Origin: Linnemannia schmuckeri
Lineage: Eukaryota > Mortierellomycota > Mortierellomycetes > Mortierellales > Mortierellaceae
Direction of reading: 5' to 3'
NCBI GenBank assembly: GCA_029449235.1
Contig: JANATG010000001.1
Span: forward strand, 1,116,001 to 1,180,000
DNA length: 64,000 nt
Shown: in pieces, positions 10,019 to 22,074 of the stretch
Position numbering within the stretch: the first letter of the stretch is position 1
Layout of the letters: each line of letters starts with the position of its first letter
Notes under the pieces: generated by a model
What the model was told of the DNA's origin: nothing
Database searches by the model: none
What the model saw: the letters and a program-made list of their open reading frames with translations, nothing else
Position numbers and translations under genes: made by a program

Positions 10019-13000
10019 ATGGGTTTCTGTCATCGTTGCGGCGATCTTGTCCACGGAGCCAACTGTCTAAAGTGTGGTGGCCGTTCTGTCAGTACGTTCC
10101 TTTTTCTCTCCTTTTATTCTTCTGTCTCACAGCACTCACACGCCTATCTTTTCGGAAACTGTTTTCTTTCCTTTATTTGAAAAAATGTGAATGAATGAAT
10201 GAATGAATGAATGAATGAATGAATGAATGAATGAATGCGAAGCTCAACAACACCAAGAATGAGAAAAGCCAAAAACTTGCCACAACGCGTAGTACGTATA
10301 GTAAATCTCACCCACACTTTCTGCTCTTCTCTCGCCAATTCAATTCGCTAGTGTCCGTCACAAGTGGGCTCCCTTCGACAAACTCGAGAAACGACCCTTG
10401 GATCAGCGCGTAAGTCTCTTTTTTCTTCTTCCTTCTCTCGCTTTTTATACACGCCCTTATGTGAATGGTATCTCTTGAGTCAATGCACTTTTATGAATAT
10501 GTCAGGAGTTGCAGAAAGGCAGGCTAGAGGTTCTCTACCCTTTGTATTTGTTGGGATAAAAAAATAGGTCATGTTGTTCACGCGGAGGAAGAAGGGTGGG
10601 GGAGGGAGATCCAAAGTCAAAAGGGAGGAGGGGGGAAGAAGGCTGGAGTGGAATCGAGGTCCGATTGTCGAATACGTATGGTTTTTTTTCGGGGAGATCC
10701 TTCTCTCTCTGTGTGTGTGTGCGTGCCTGTATCTGTCATTCTATTATTTGGTACCTGCGGGGTGAAGGATCAACAGTAACAACAACAGCAGCAGCAGCAG
10801 CAGCAACAACAACATAAAAAAGCAAAAATAAATCAACAGGTGACGAACTAAATAGTCAGGGACAACAATGATGGACAGCAGTGTCATTATTACAGTGACA
10901 AACGCCGCGGATGAGGACTAGACCAAGGATAGAGCAAAAGAGTCTTTTTTAGGAGTGCTCTTTTATTATTACATACATGTCGGTTCATTAGCTTGCTATA
11001 GAGTGAACGAGAAAGAAGAAGGAAGGTGACCTAACCACGACAGACATTGTTCTCGGGACTCGTGTTGTTGCATTCAAAAATAGATATCAAAATATCCTGG
11101 AGGGAGGAGGAGGCATGTCCAAGCCCACGAAACGCATGTCAATGCCAGCATCTGTGCTCTATAGCTCCAGTCCTGCTGCTACCTCTCCTATTGCAAGCAA
11201 GCCGCATCCGTTGGTTGTTCAGAAGCACTGTAATGGCTGTAGCAAGCAGATCCTTCAGGTAATGTCTCTTTTTTCATTTGTCAAAAGGAAACGGGAAGAA
11301 AAGTGGCAATGTAAAAAATGGCACGCAGGTCAACTGAGCACATTCGCAACCCCCTGACTAAATCAGCATCATGGTGATCTACTCTTTCACCCCTGTAAAA
11401 ACTAATAATAATAGGCTAAGGTCTTTGTCGAACCTGGAAAACCTACAATCATCTACTGCGAAAAGTGCTACATTGAAAAGTTCTCCAAAGGAAACTGCCC
11501 ATCCTGCTACAAGCCCGTTCTCACAAAGTCTGATCCATATGTTACCCATAACAAGCGATCCTGGCACACAGTAAGTATTCGGCGATAAAGAAGTACAGAG
11601 CGATAAAAAGAGTCCAATACAAGCTCATCCAATAAGCGAATGCTATGGAGTATTCAATGCCAATGGTTCGATGGTTGCAATGGTTCCAATACTTGGTGCA
11701 TCTATCGCTCTTTGTCCTGAAAGAAAAACGTAGTAACAGCGCTAATGTCACAATCTTTACTTTTTTTCTTATCGTTAGGCTTGCTTTGCCTGTTTCAAAT
11801 GCCGCATGAACTTGTCGACAAAACCAATGGTTGATTTGAAAGGACGTCCTTGCTGCGAGGATTGCTTGATGGCACAGGCAGGAGCAGAGCAACAGAGTCC
11901 TGTGCAGGAAGGCGAAAGAACATTCGGAGACATCCTCACCCCAGTGGATCGATCCCTCAGCGGCTCACCCGCACCACCATCGCCTCTTCGATACCCAACA
12001 AGTTTAAAGGCTTCGACCAGCGACATTGATGATGCATTGGACCTGACCAAACGACTCCAGCTAAACACGTCGCTTCGAGATCTCAACACCGACTACAATC
12101 TTGGTCAGACCAACTCACCTCTCTCTGCTCAAAGCTACTCCAGTCAATCGTCATTTGGAGCACCTTTCAAGACAAGTGCTTCTAGTGGACACACCAGCGG
12201 GACATCTTCGACACATTCTAGTCTGGGCCGTAACAAACTTCCCGAGCAAAGCCCAGCTTCTGCGGCTAATCTTTTGAAGAGCGAGCAGAGTCTATCGACA
12301 GGAGGACCACTCTTTTCATACCAGAGACCTGGCTCTGCACTGTCGATTCACTCCTACACCAGCTCCAGATCAGAATCACCTGCACCAGCTCTGCAGCATG
12401 ACCAAGACCACAGGTTTGATTCTACAGATGATCTGGATTCCACTCTTCGAGACAACGGATCAAGTAACAATGGAGCTGAATGGAATAACAGGTCAGAGTC
12501 GACCATCCATGGACTGCGTCGATCCAGATCACGCTCTTTGGGTGGTCAGGACAACCTGGATGCGGGTCTCTCTCGGCCTCAGACCAACGAAGGATCCAAA
12601 TATGACCAAAGTGTTCAGCCCAACTTGCGCCCTGGAACTCCAGGCAATAAACCCTCACCGTTGGATGCATACCCAGCCTCGGTCAAGGTGGATCCCGTAG
12701 TCCATGAACCTCAGCCTAAAGAGCAGATTCTACAGGCTCACCAACCACCAAAGCCCCCCATTGGTCGCACTCGCTCACGTTCCACTGTGGCACCATCTTC
12801 CATAGGAATGGTGAAGGCAAGGACGGAGGCCTGGATGAACCAGGCCCAATCAACTACCTCTCTACCTCCCAAGGCACCTGGTTCGCAGTTTATTATACCC
12901 GGACGAACAAACGGATTCGGTAGCGAGAGCAGGAGCATTTCATCCTTCAATGCATCTGTTAAGCAGTCAAACACCAATTTCTCGGAAAAGGATGTCAAGG

Positions 13001-14378
13001 ACCCCAAAGCGACTGTTGCACCCTTGGAGGCTGAGCCGAACCGACCTTCACTGCTTCGTCATGGACGCCAGCGATCTAACACTGTGGGCGAGGCTATCAG
13101 CTTCCCTACTGTCAAGGTGAATACTCCTTTGATCAGTCCTACTCAGCAACGCACCTCCGCCTCCATTCCCGAGGGACATTGTCACAAGTGCTTTGAACGT
13201 GTCACCGAGAACGGGATCCGTCTGCAAAATGGAGATCGCTACCACATTGGGTGCTTTCTATGCAACGGATGCAAGCAAGTTTTCACCGAGTCGGAGTTCC
13301 ACATTGTCTATGGTCGGCCTTACCATCCTAATGTATGTTTGCTTTTTCTATATTGTTTGCCTTATCATGGTAACGTATCCTGCGGTAGTATCCAACTAAC
13401 TTGTTATTTACCTTGTTTTCTAATTTTCATTATCAGTGCGTGTCTATGGCTGGGGCATCAAGTATGATGGGAGCGATGACCAAGTGCCAACAATGCCATA
13501 AGGTGATCGGCAGCAAGGCTATCCGGTTTGCTGGTCAGTCCTTCCACCCTCAATGCTTCACCTGTACGCACTGCAGCAAGGTCCTCCAGAGCACTAGCAA
13601 GTTTTTCGAGGTTGACGGCCGGGTCGAGTGCGACCAATGCTGTGGAGAACGAGACCAAGTCAGACTTGCTCCCAAGATTGTCCCAGTTGCGCGAACGGCC
13701 GATCACTTCCCGACAGCACCCTCCATAGTAGCCTCTGGGCCTGGGATGATGGCAACGACGACTGTAACTGGCTCATCGCATGACGGTCTTGCGCGATCAG
13801 GCTCAGGCTATGGGTCTGCTATGAGTGCCAATGCCAGCGGTGCTTCCACGCCCCTGCGATCACCGGGATCGCCGGTGTTCTCGTATTCGTCGTCAGCGAG
13901 CCTTCTTTCGGACTCGCGCGATCAGTTCGACGGAGGAAGTGAGCACGCGGGGATGGGATCACCTGTGCTGGTGATGACGTCTCCGTCAGCTGTCCGGTCG
14001 ACTCCGCCTCCACTGACATCGTTGTTCAGTACACGAACACGACCGTTGCCCAAGTTTGGAGGCGTAACGACCTGTCCTCGGTGCCATCAGGCTGTTGGCG
14101 TGATGGATCAGGTTCCTGGACCCAAGGGCGAGAAGTGGCACAAGAAGTGCTTGAACTGCAAGGAGTGCAAGAAGGTTCTGGACTCAAGCGCTCTTACCCG
14201 AGGAGAAGGCGAGGCCTTCTGCCGCGGATGCTTCGTAAGTTCTTTTTGTCTCGTCACTTGTTTTTGGTTTTGTTGCTGGTTGTGCGGATGATAGTGGTTA
14301 GTAAAACGGTTGGTCTAACCGATTTTTGCTTTTTTTTGTCTTTTTCATCTTCAGAGCAAAACGCGCGTTCGCGTTTAA
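10019..14378 (+). CDS. Paxillin-like multi-LIM-domain protein
   Basis: Predicted 943-residue LIM scaffold of the fungal paxillin-like type, expected at cell tips or septa in actin and Rho signalling (family knowledge). Exons: 10019-10091, 10352-10409, 11084-11258, 11421-11570, 11779-13332, 13437-14234 and 14355-14378, all in phase. The N-terminus MGFCHRCGDLVHGANC is a small Cys motif known from fungal LIM proteins. LIM 1 is split across exons 3-5 (HCNGC, YCEKC, CPSC, CFACFKC, CCEDC; about residues 93-176). LIM 2 begins near 619 (HCHKCFERV), LIM 3 near 685 (CQQCHKV) and LIM 4 near 882 (TCPRCHQAV). Residues 180-610 are a Ser/Pro-rich disordered linker. Exon 2 joins exon 3 through SAYQN; it is short and the least certain junction. 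Confidence 0.82.
10188..10237 (+). repeat. GAAT tetranucleotide microsatellite
   Basis: About twelve tandem copies of GAAT within intron 1 of the LIM gene, between the 10091 donor and the 10351 acceptor. It does not affect coding. Confidence 0.9.
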
Positions 14379-15309
14379 ATAAAATAGATTCCGACGACAC
14401 GAGTCATGATCAAAAATAAATAACAAAGATACACGTCACGTCATTGATTTCCGGACGCGAGTGGACGCGAATGCTCTGCTTGTCGGGTTCCCTTTTTTCC
14501 TTGTTTTTTTGAGTGAGGTGAAGCTACAAATGGAGCTACAAAGAGAGGGATGAATGGATATCTCTAGCTTGTGGGCCCATACTGCATATACAATAGCCGC
14601 GTCATTGTGTAAGCATTAAATATTATTTCTCCATTGCCTCGAGTCAAAGTTTGCCTTTGGACGAGTTGCATGGGTCAATATACGGAAACATTGAGATTGT
14701 GAGAGACGCGTATTGCTTTTCGGTGCTCACCTGCGATTATTTATTTTTACACTTTGCTTTGTTTATGTTTTCTGTTGTCTTTTTCCTTTTTTCCTTCATC
14801 CATCCACCCAATCACCCATTCACCATCTCTCCTTCCACTCCACTCCATTCCACCTTGCGTCACTCTGCAAGTTAATACTATTTTCTTCCTGTTCTACCCT
14901 ACCTATCACCTTCTCTTCTCGTCCCCCCTTTTTTGACCTTTCCTTTTCTTCCTTTTTCCTTTCAGCTGTTTTTGTTGCCGCCGCCCATCAACCCATTCGA
15001 CCCCATCCACGGCCTTTTTCTCCTTTCTCCCCCTTTTTTAAACCTGTTGCTCTCTCTCACTCACTCATCGCTTACGCTCACCACTCCAAAGCAGAGCACT
15101 CATTCCACGCCTGTCGCCGTCACACTATTGCCACTCGACTCGCGTCTTTTCCCTGTTTCCAGTTTGCCTCAAGTCCTTTCTCCCTTCCCTCCACGCCTCA
15201 CTCTTGGCGACTTTCACCTCCATCACATCACATCACCATCACACCATCGCTATCACCACGTAGACACGCCACAGCCGGAACCAAAATATCATTACCAGAA
15301 AAGATTATT
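14379..15309. other. Promoter and leader of the MBP1-like gene
   Basis: No gene seen. AT-rich until about 14750, then a long C+T-rich leader to 15300. The open frame running through this leader (from about 14713) is compositionally unlike the protein and is judged untranslated. An ACGCGT site lies at 14706-14711. Confidence 0.45.
14706..14711. promoter_or_regulatory. ACGCGT (MCB-type) site upstream of the MBP1-like gene
   Basis: Perfect palindromic match to the MCB element recognised by Mbp1/MBF in yeasts, about 600 bases before the MBP1-like ATG. A single hexamer occurs by chance every few kb, so function (autoregulation) is inference. Confidence 0.35.
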
Positions 15310-18300
15310 ATGAGCACCATAAACAACGCGACAGGAAACACTGCCGACCCCGTCGCGGCCGCTGAACAAACCGACACGGCTAATACCTCATCAGCCCCTT
15401 CGTCCATCACTACCGCCACTTCAAATAGTAACAATGACACCAGTAACAATAGCAACTCCAGCGACGTCTTTGACAACGACGCGCTTCTCCTTGGTCTACA
15501 ACCACTACCAGCCGCAACAGCAGCAGCAGCAGCATTGACACCAACGCCACCAACGGCAATACCAATTCAGCTCACCTCACTTCCAACAGAACTTATAACT
15601 CCTTCAACAGCGACAGAAGTTTTGGCATCGACTCTCCCAACCGGGGTCAGCACCACCACCAACGACAGCAACAACACCTTTGACCCCAACATCCTCGCTT
15701 CATTCGCCTCCGCAGTTCCATCAGCATTTCCTATTACTGTCCCCTCTGCCGTGCCGTCTATTGCGTTTTCACCAGTTCCTCTTTCTGCCTCGACTTCGGC
15801 AGTTCCTCTTGAGAACAATGTTTCCTTCACCTCTATCCCTCCACAGCTACCCCAAGACGTTCTACAAACGTCAACAGTCCTGCCTGAATCCTTTTTGCCT
15901 GCCCAGCAGCAACAGCAATCATCACCGCCTACGTTCAGTGTGTCCATCCCGTCGTCGACTGTGCCTTCTACCGCCGCGACAAACACCGCGTCACCTGTAC
16001 AACCACCACTGCCGCAACAGCAGCAACAGCAGCAACAGTCTTCGCAAGTCGCCGCGCTGTCCGCGTCTGCCAAATTCTTGCAGGAGCAGTTGGACGCGCA
16101 AAAGGCCGCTACTGCGTCTAGCACAGGTGGGGCGTCACCAAGTCAGAACAAGCAACCTCACGTCCAGCGCGCTGCATTGCCCAAAAAGCAGCAACAGCAG
16201 CAGCAGCAGCACAAACCTCCGCAATCACAACAGTCTCCACAGTCAGCTCTCCCAACGACCCAACAACAGCAGCCGGAGTTAGCGGATGACTCGACCCCGC
16301 AAATTTCTACGGACCTACTGGCGATGGTAGCAACAGGGACTGCCACCCCTTCATCGAGCAGGCCGCCCGCGTCAAACTCCCAACAATTACAGCATGATCT
16401 TCAACAGCTCCAGCTTCACAGGGAACGACAAGCGGCCGCAGAAGCAGAGGCAGCTGCTTCAGTCAACGATGTCACTACCACCAGCACGGATCCTACAACA
16501 GGCTTCGCCGTTCCCAACGCCGCTGTCAACACCAACACCACTCTGGACACCAACCTGAATGCTTCTCAGGTTCCAACGGTCGATGCTCAGACTCGCGCCT
16601 TGAAGGCGCTTCTGAGCAAGGGTGAAACTGTTATTCCAGGAACACAGATTCAAATATCGGACGAAATGATCAGCAAAGCACTGACGAGTCTTGGAGCTTC
16701 TGGCGCGATTGCAGACTTAGCGGCGTTGAAGAGTATATTACCCGATATGGCTCAGAACAACACCGAGAAACTCGACACAGGATCGACAGTGACCAGCGTT
16801 ACTCCATTGAGCGCCACAACTGCCACTACCAATAACAATAACAATGCCACAGCGGATGCCACTGCATCGAGTGGGGAAGCGATTCCTGCAGCCATCAGCA
16901 CACCACCTCAAATCTTCAAGGCCACATACTCTGGCGTGCCGGTCTTTGAGATGATCTGCAGAGGCGTCGCAGTCATGCGCCGTCGCTCGGATTCGTACTT
17001 GAATGCGACCCAAATCTTAAAGGTAGCCGAGTTTGACAAGCCTCAGAGAACGCGCATTCTGGAGAGAGAGGTGCAGAAGGGAGAGCACGAGAAGGTGCAA
17101 GGGGGATACGGAAAATATCAAGGTATGTTTATTTGTGCGACATTCTATTTACTGATGCACGTAGTGCTTTTTGAATTGAGAACTTGTCTATGTTGCTAAC
17201 GCGCATTTCTCACTCAACACTCTGAGTATAGGCACCTGGGTACCGTATGAGCGTGGTGTTCAATTGTGTCAGGAATACAATGTGATGGATGTCCTCCAAC
17301 CCTTGCTCGGATACCAGATAAGAGCAAACAGTCCGCCACTGGCACCCAAACACGTCACCGCCGCGACCAATCGACCCCGGAAACCCAAAGAGCCGCGTGT
17401 ACCAGGAGCTCCCAAAATCAAGAAACCCAAAACTCCGCGAGCACCCAAACATGGAGCGCAAGGGTCAGCCACTGGTTCGCAACAGGATACACCTATGACA
17501 ATGGAAGGCGAGGTTGACGACAACACAAGTACTTCGGAAATGGAGGATCAGGACGAGGAAATGCCCAGTCGCGCAGGTATGTCTCAGTTGTTAAATTGCG
17601 GTAATGTGTTCAAAATACCTCTCAAGATATGACCCGGTAAGCCTTTTTATGTATCATTTCCTTACGCCGGTCTTTTTTTTTTTTCTTTGTCTTTGGCATT
17701 GTTACGCATCATTAGGCAGTGAAGCGAGTATAGATGAGACGATGAGTATATTATCAGGACAGAGCAGATCGCCTACTCCATCGCCGCTTCTTGGGTCTCG
17801 AGCCGCTGATCATTCGTCGAGCGACATTTCAGACAACGACACCTATTCCCCAGGACGGCGACGCCAGCGATCTACTGAGCGGTCTCCTCGATCACGGAAA
17901 AAGCAAAACAGCCGACCTGGAGATGAACTCTTCATTGGCTACCATGGCGGCCACGACAGGCAGCCTTCTCACCAGCAGTCTGGTTACCCTAGTCCAAGTG
18001 GACGGTCTCGGCGACGCGAACTGTTAGATCAGGACGTTGATATGCGGTCCCGGGATGAAGCACATTCGCCCAACCTTCGACATGCGTCACCTAGTCGACG
18101 TCGCGCAGGACAGGGCAGTTCACGCACCAAGGCACAAGGAGAGGAATCTTGGCAAGACAGTCAGACATCCCGGGTAACAGCTTCCGAATCAACACAGAGC
18201 CAGTACGCCGAAACTCTCCTTGAATACTTTGTCACGGACCAGACGATACTCCCATCGATCCTGACCCACCCTCCACCTGATCTGGATTTCGACCTTATCA

Positions 18301-20087
18301 TCGACGAGGAGGGGCACACGCCCCTACACTGGGCAGTCGCAATGGCACGGATCAAAATTGTCAAGCTTCTTGTGCAGCATGGTGCCGACATTTATAGAGT
18401 CAACAACCAAGGTCAAACAGCTCTCATGCGGTCGGTTTTATTCGCCAACAATTTCGACATGAAAACGTTTGCCTCGCTACTGGAGATTCTTCAAAAGACC
18501 ATCTTTACGATTGACAAGAACGACCAGACCGTCTTCCATCACGTTGCAGCAACAGCGGGCATGCGCGGGAAGGTGCACGCGTCTCGGTATTATATGGAAT
18601 GTCTCCTGGACAAACTGGCGCTTCACCCGTCTGAACTGGCGTCGATCATCAATGTGCAGGATGTGGCAGGGGACACAGCGTTGATTATTGCGGCTAGGAT
18701 CGGTAACAAGAAGGTCGTCCGACTGCTCTTGGAGGCTGGAGCGGACTCAAAGATTCGGAACAAGTCTGGTCGAAATGCGGATGAATTTTTGCAAGAGGCA
18801 GAGAATCAAGCTTCTGGTTCATCCTCGACTCTACTTCCTTCTCTACAACCTCCACCATCCACGCCTGCTCACTCGCAACAGCATCAACAGCAACAGCAAC
18901 AGCAACAGCTACAACCTCAATCATCGCAAGGAAGCCCCTACCCCTATCACCAAGCTCATTTCGGTACCAGCAACAGCAACAGCAACACCAATAGCAGCAC
19001 CAACAGCAGCAGTAGTAACGCTGCACATAGTCAACGTATGAGCCATACTGTGAGTCAACAACCCCATCATTTGCCTGGTAACATGCCCGTCTCTGCGTCG
19101 CCATCGACTCCACGCGCGCACGGTCATTTGTCGCCTAACCCACAAGGCCATTCGACCCCGACGATGCGATCCACCACACCCCCACTGTCCAGGCATGGCG
19201 GCTACACCCCATCGATGGACCGGCCGACTCATACTGGTTTCCAAGACTATTCGTCGTCGTCGTCTTCGTCAAGGAACCCATTTCAACCCCATTCGACACC
19301 ATCACTGCCCTCCGTCGGACAGTCGTTTGGTCATCCTCGACCAGGTTCAATGCACGAACCCCCGTCCTCATCTCGGGGAGGCAGTGGCGGTCAAGGCGGT
19401 CATGCACCACTGGATGGAACGAGGCCTGTGGAATTGGGGCCTGCAGCTAATTTTTCTGGTAGCAGCGGCAGTCTAGGCGGCGGCGGTGGCGGCGTGCGAG
19501 CGTCACAGAGGATGATTCCTGCAGTGACCGAGCTATTTGAACACTTGACGCAGTCATACGAGAAGGATTTGTATGAGAAGGAACAGGACTTGCTGGATGC
19601 ACGAAACCTACTGCACAGTATCCAGTCGGAAGTGCAGGAAGGTCATCGTACGATGGACGAGCTCCGTAACAAGACGATGTACTTGGGTCAAGCTGAGGAT
19701 CAGATTAGGACCTTGGAGAGTATGATACGACAAGAGATACATCTTCGACAGCGACTGAGGCTTGAGGATCTGGTAGCTCAGGAAGAAAGTCGGTTGAGGC
19801 GTGACAGGGAAATGGAGAAGGAGAGGACCGATCATGGGTCAGTTGACGGTGGACGGGTGTTGGCGATGGAGAGAGAGGCAGTAGAGTTGAGGGCCAGTCT
19901 CTCGCAGATGCAGCAGTCGCGTAAAGAGCAAGTGGAGCAGATTGTTCAGCTTAAGAGTCAGCAAGGCAAGAGGCGCCAGGAGTACAAGCGGCTAATTGCG
20001 CTGTGCTGTAATGTATCTATTGACGAGGTCGATGGACTTTTGGGACCGTTGCTCAACACCCTCGGCAACGAAGACGGTGTCGCTTAG
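15310..20087 (+). CDS. MBP1: APSES-ankyrin transcription factor, MBF subunit Mbp1-like
   Basis: DNA-binding subunit of the MBF/SBF-type complex that drives G1/S transcription. Exons: 15310-17122, 17232-17576 and 17716-20087; 1509 residues. The APSES domain starts near residue 537 (FKATYSGVPVFEMICRG, SDSYLNATQILKVA, GGYGKYQ, then GTWVPYERG across the first splice). Ankyrin repeats follow at about 915-1075 (GHTPLHWAVAMARIKIVKLL, GDTALIIAARIG). The last 180 residues are helical and charged, as in the C-terminal dimerisation region of the family. Unusual is the N-terminal extension of about 535 residues rich in Gln, Ser, Thr and Pro; yeast Mbp1 has its APSES domain at the extreme N-terminus and is about 830 residues. 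The start at 15310 was chosen because the open sequence upstream looks like a pyrimidine-rich leader; an internal start is possible. Confidence 0.88.
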
Positions 20088-20102
20088 TGCACTACTTCAT
20101 GA

Positions 20103-20108
20103 AATAAA
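20103..20108 (+). terminator. AATAAA poly(A) signal of the MBP1-like gene
   Basis: AATAAA 16 bases after the MBP1-like stop and only about 120 bases before the next start codon, so the two transcripts are tightly packed. Confidence 0.4.
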
Positions 20109-20229
20109 GAGTCAGTTTTGGTGGCTTTTACAAAAGCCATTTTTTTTGCCACTAAAATGTAGGTTGTGGATGCTTTTTGTTTCTTTCATTCACATTTCAC
20201 GCGACACTTCCTCAACCTCACATCACACA

Positions 20230-21178
20230 ATGGACTTGGACGACTTTGACAACAGCGACGGCGACCGCGGCTACCGGAACAACAACAATAGTGAGACCTC
20301 GAAGAGCCGGCGGCAATTGGAAAAACGACCGGCTCGTCGAGTTGAGGATGATTTCGACGACGATGAGTTGTTTGCAGAGATGCGGGCTGATGCACGAGAC
20401 AAGGAACAGCGCAGAGCTCAGGCCCAGGCTCAGAGCAAGAAGCAGCCTAAGGGAAGTGGGGGATCTGGAGCTGAAACACGTCGTGCTCGTGTGGAAGAGG
20501 ATAATGATGCAGACGAGGATGATGAAGAACGCGGACCTACCTTCCGACTTGTATGTCCCAACATTGAGTTTCTTATCAGACGTGGTTTAATTTTCATATC
20601 AATGAACAGGCTTTCAAGTGTTGAATAGCTGGAAAAAACAGGGTTGCTGATACATGTTTGCTTTTCGATCTATGCTGTACGCACGGCGCATTCACTATTC
20701 ATAGGAAACGTTGCATGGCGTCTTTAAGGAGGTCTGGGCAGATCCAACAACAAAAGGTAAAAAAAAACAAATCAAAAGTAAAGTTGCAAATGAAGAAGAA
20801 AGGTGTCTCTTTCTATCTTTCTTCATATCATATTCGCAGCTATCTTTTCCCATCCAGTTTTTTCCCACACCGCAAAAAAACATTATCATACAGCAAAGAT
20901 GGGGAGGGGAAAGGGAGACTTTTTTTCAGCTGTTTCGTCATGTTCGGTAAAACTAAAAGTCTCTTTTCTTGTCTTTTTTATCACCATTAAAACATATAGT
21001 ACAGAGGGACGCATTGGAGATGTCGGGCGAGTTTTTGAGGCTGTTTACGATCGAGGCGTTGCATCGGACGGCGGGGTATCAGCGTGAACAGGAGGATGAG
21101 GAGCTGAAGGATGTTGAGACGCTTGTCGAGCTTGATTCCTTGGAAGCTATCACTCCCCAGCTTGTCATGGATTTCTAG
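20230..21178 (+). CDS. MHF2: CENP-X / Mhf2 histone-fold protein
   Basis: Subunit of the MHF (CENP-S/CENP-X) histone-fold complex, which acts at kinetochores and with the FANCM/Mph1 helicase at stalled forks. Exons: 20230-20550, 20705-20756 and 21000-21178; 183 residues. The C-terminal 75 residues match the family end to end: LHGVFKEVWADPTTK, DALEMSGEFLRLFTIEALHR, LDSLEAITPQLVMDF, where the closing leucine-rich PQL...DF is diagnostic. Human CENP-X is about 80 residues, so the preceding ~105 residues are an extra N-terminal extension, acidic and Arg/Gln-rich (DDFDDDELFAEM, DADEDDEERGP). The middle exon is only 52 bases. It starts 142 bases after the MBP1 stop. Confidence 0.85.
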
Positions 21179-22074
21179 AGCACAAGGTCTGAATGCTATA
21201 TATTGCAGCTGTCCTTAAATACGAATACAACAATGGATGACTCGTGTGTTTTCAAAGTCATAGATCGCAATACACGACAGGAAGCGATGTGTTCTCACTC
21301 AAGGAGGAATAAGGACTCATCCTGAGACAGGGTGAAGAATGGGGACAAGGAGAAGGGAGGAAAAGAAGTAAGGAAGAAAGGGAGACAGGAAGTAAGAAAC
21401 AGGGAGAAGGAGAGGCGGGAGAAAGAACATAGCTCCACTATGGACACGTCTCGTCACTGCACCCTTGGATAGTTGACAGGAGGTCTATGTGGTTCCACTG
21501 ACCAGCAAAGACGAGGGTTATTGAAGCAGGGGAGGAAGTGGGAAATGGAGGGAAGGACAAAAGAAGCAATATGCAACAAATCCCAACACGACTATTCGAC
21601 ACCTAAAAGGTCACCGATTTTAACACAGGCCAACATGCAAGCAAGTGAGCAGGCTAACAAAGCAATCGCATACAGCAGATACACATCATACACACGCCTA
21701 TCCAGCAAAATATCCCAGCCGTCTCTTTTTGTTGCTTGGTTTCAACCGTGTTGTTATCATTTGTGGGGTGGACATGGTTGTGTCATGACAAACAAGAAAT
21801 AGAACTAGGGCAAGGCTTTTGACGACTAAGACGAACAAGGGTGAAAAAAGAAAACGTGGGCGCAACTTTTTTTTCTCTTTTTCCCTTTTTCCTTTTTCCT
21901 TTTCCGTCTCTTCCTTCCTCCTCCTCTTCTACTGCTTCTCTACCCATCACATCCCCCTTCCCCCCAACATACCTTACCCTACCTCACCTCACTCTCATTC
22001 ACGTCTTCCTTCCCTTCCCTTCTCCTTTTTCCCCCTCAACAACCCCCATCACTACATACATTCATACAACACGC
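21179..22074. other. Intergenic region with purine tract and pyrimidine leader
   Basis: A purine-rich run (GGAGAAGG-like, about 21340-21430) is followed by ordinary sequence, then a T/C-rich leader from about 21870 to the next start codon. No gene seen. Confidence 0.4.

Noticed and set aside
9929..10237. CTCCT and GAAT tandem repeats considered as a CRISPR-like array
   Set aside because: They are uninterrupted microsatellites without spacers, in a eukaryotic gene context.
14713..15309. Open frame extending the MBP1-like protein about 200 residues upstream
   Set aside because: The sequence is a C+T-rich leader translating to Phe/Ser/His/Pro runs unlike the adjoining Gln/Ser/Thr-rich protein; the ATG at 15310 fits better.
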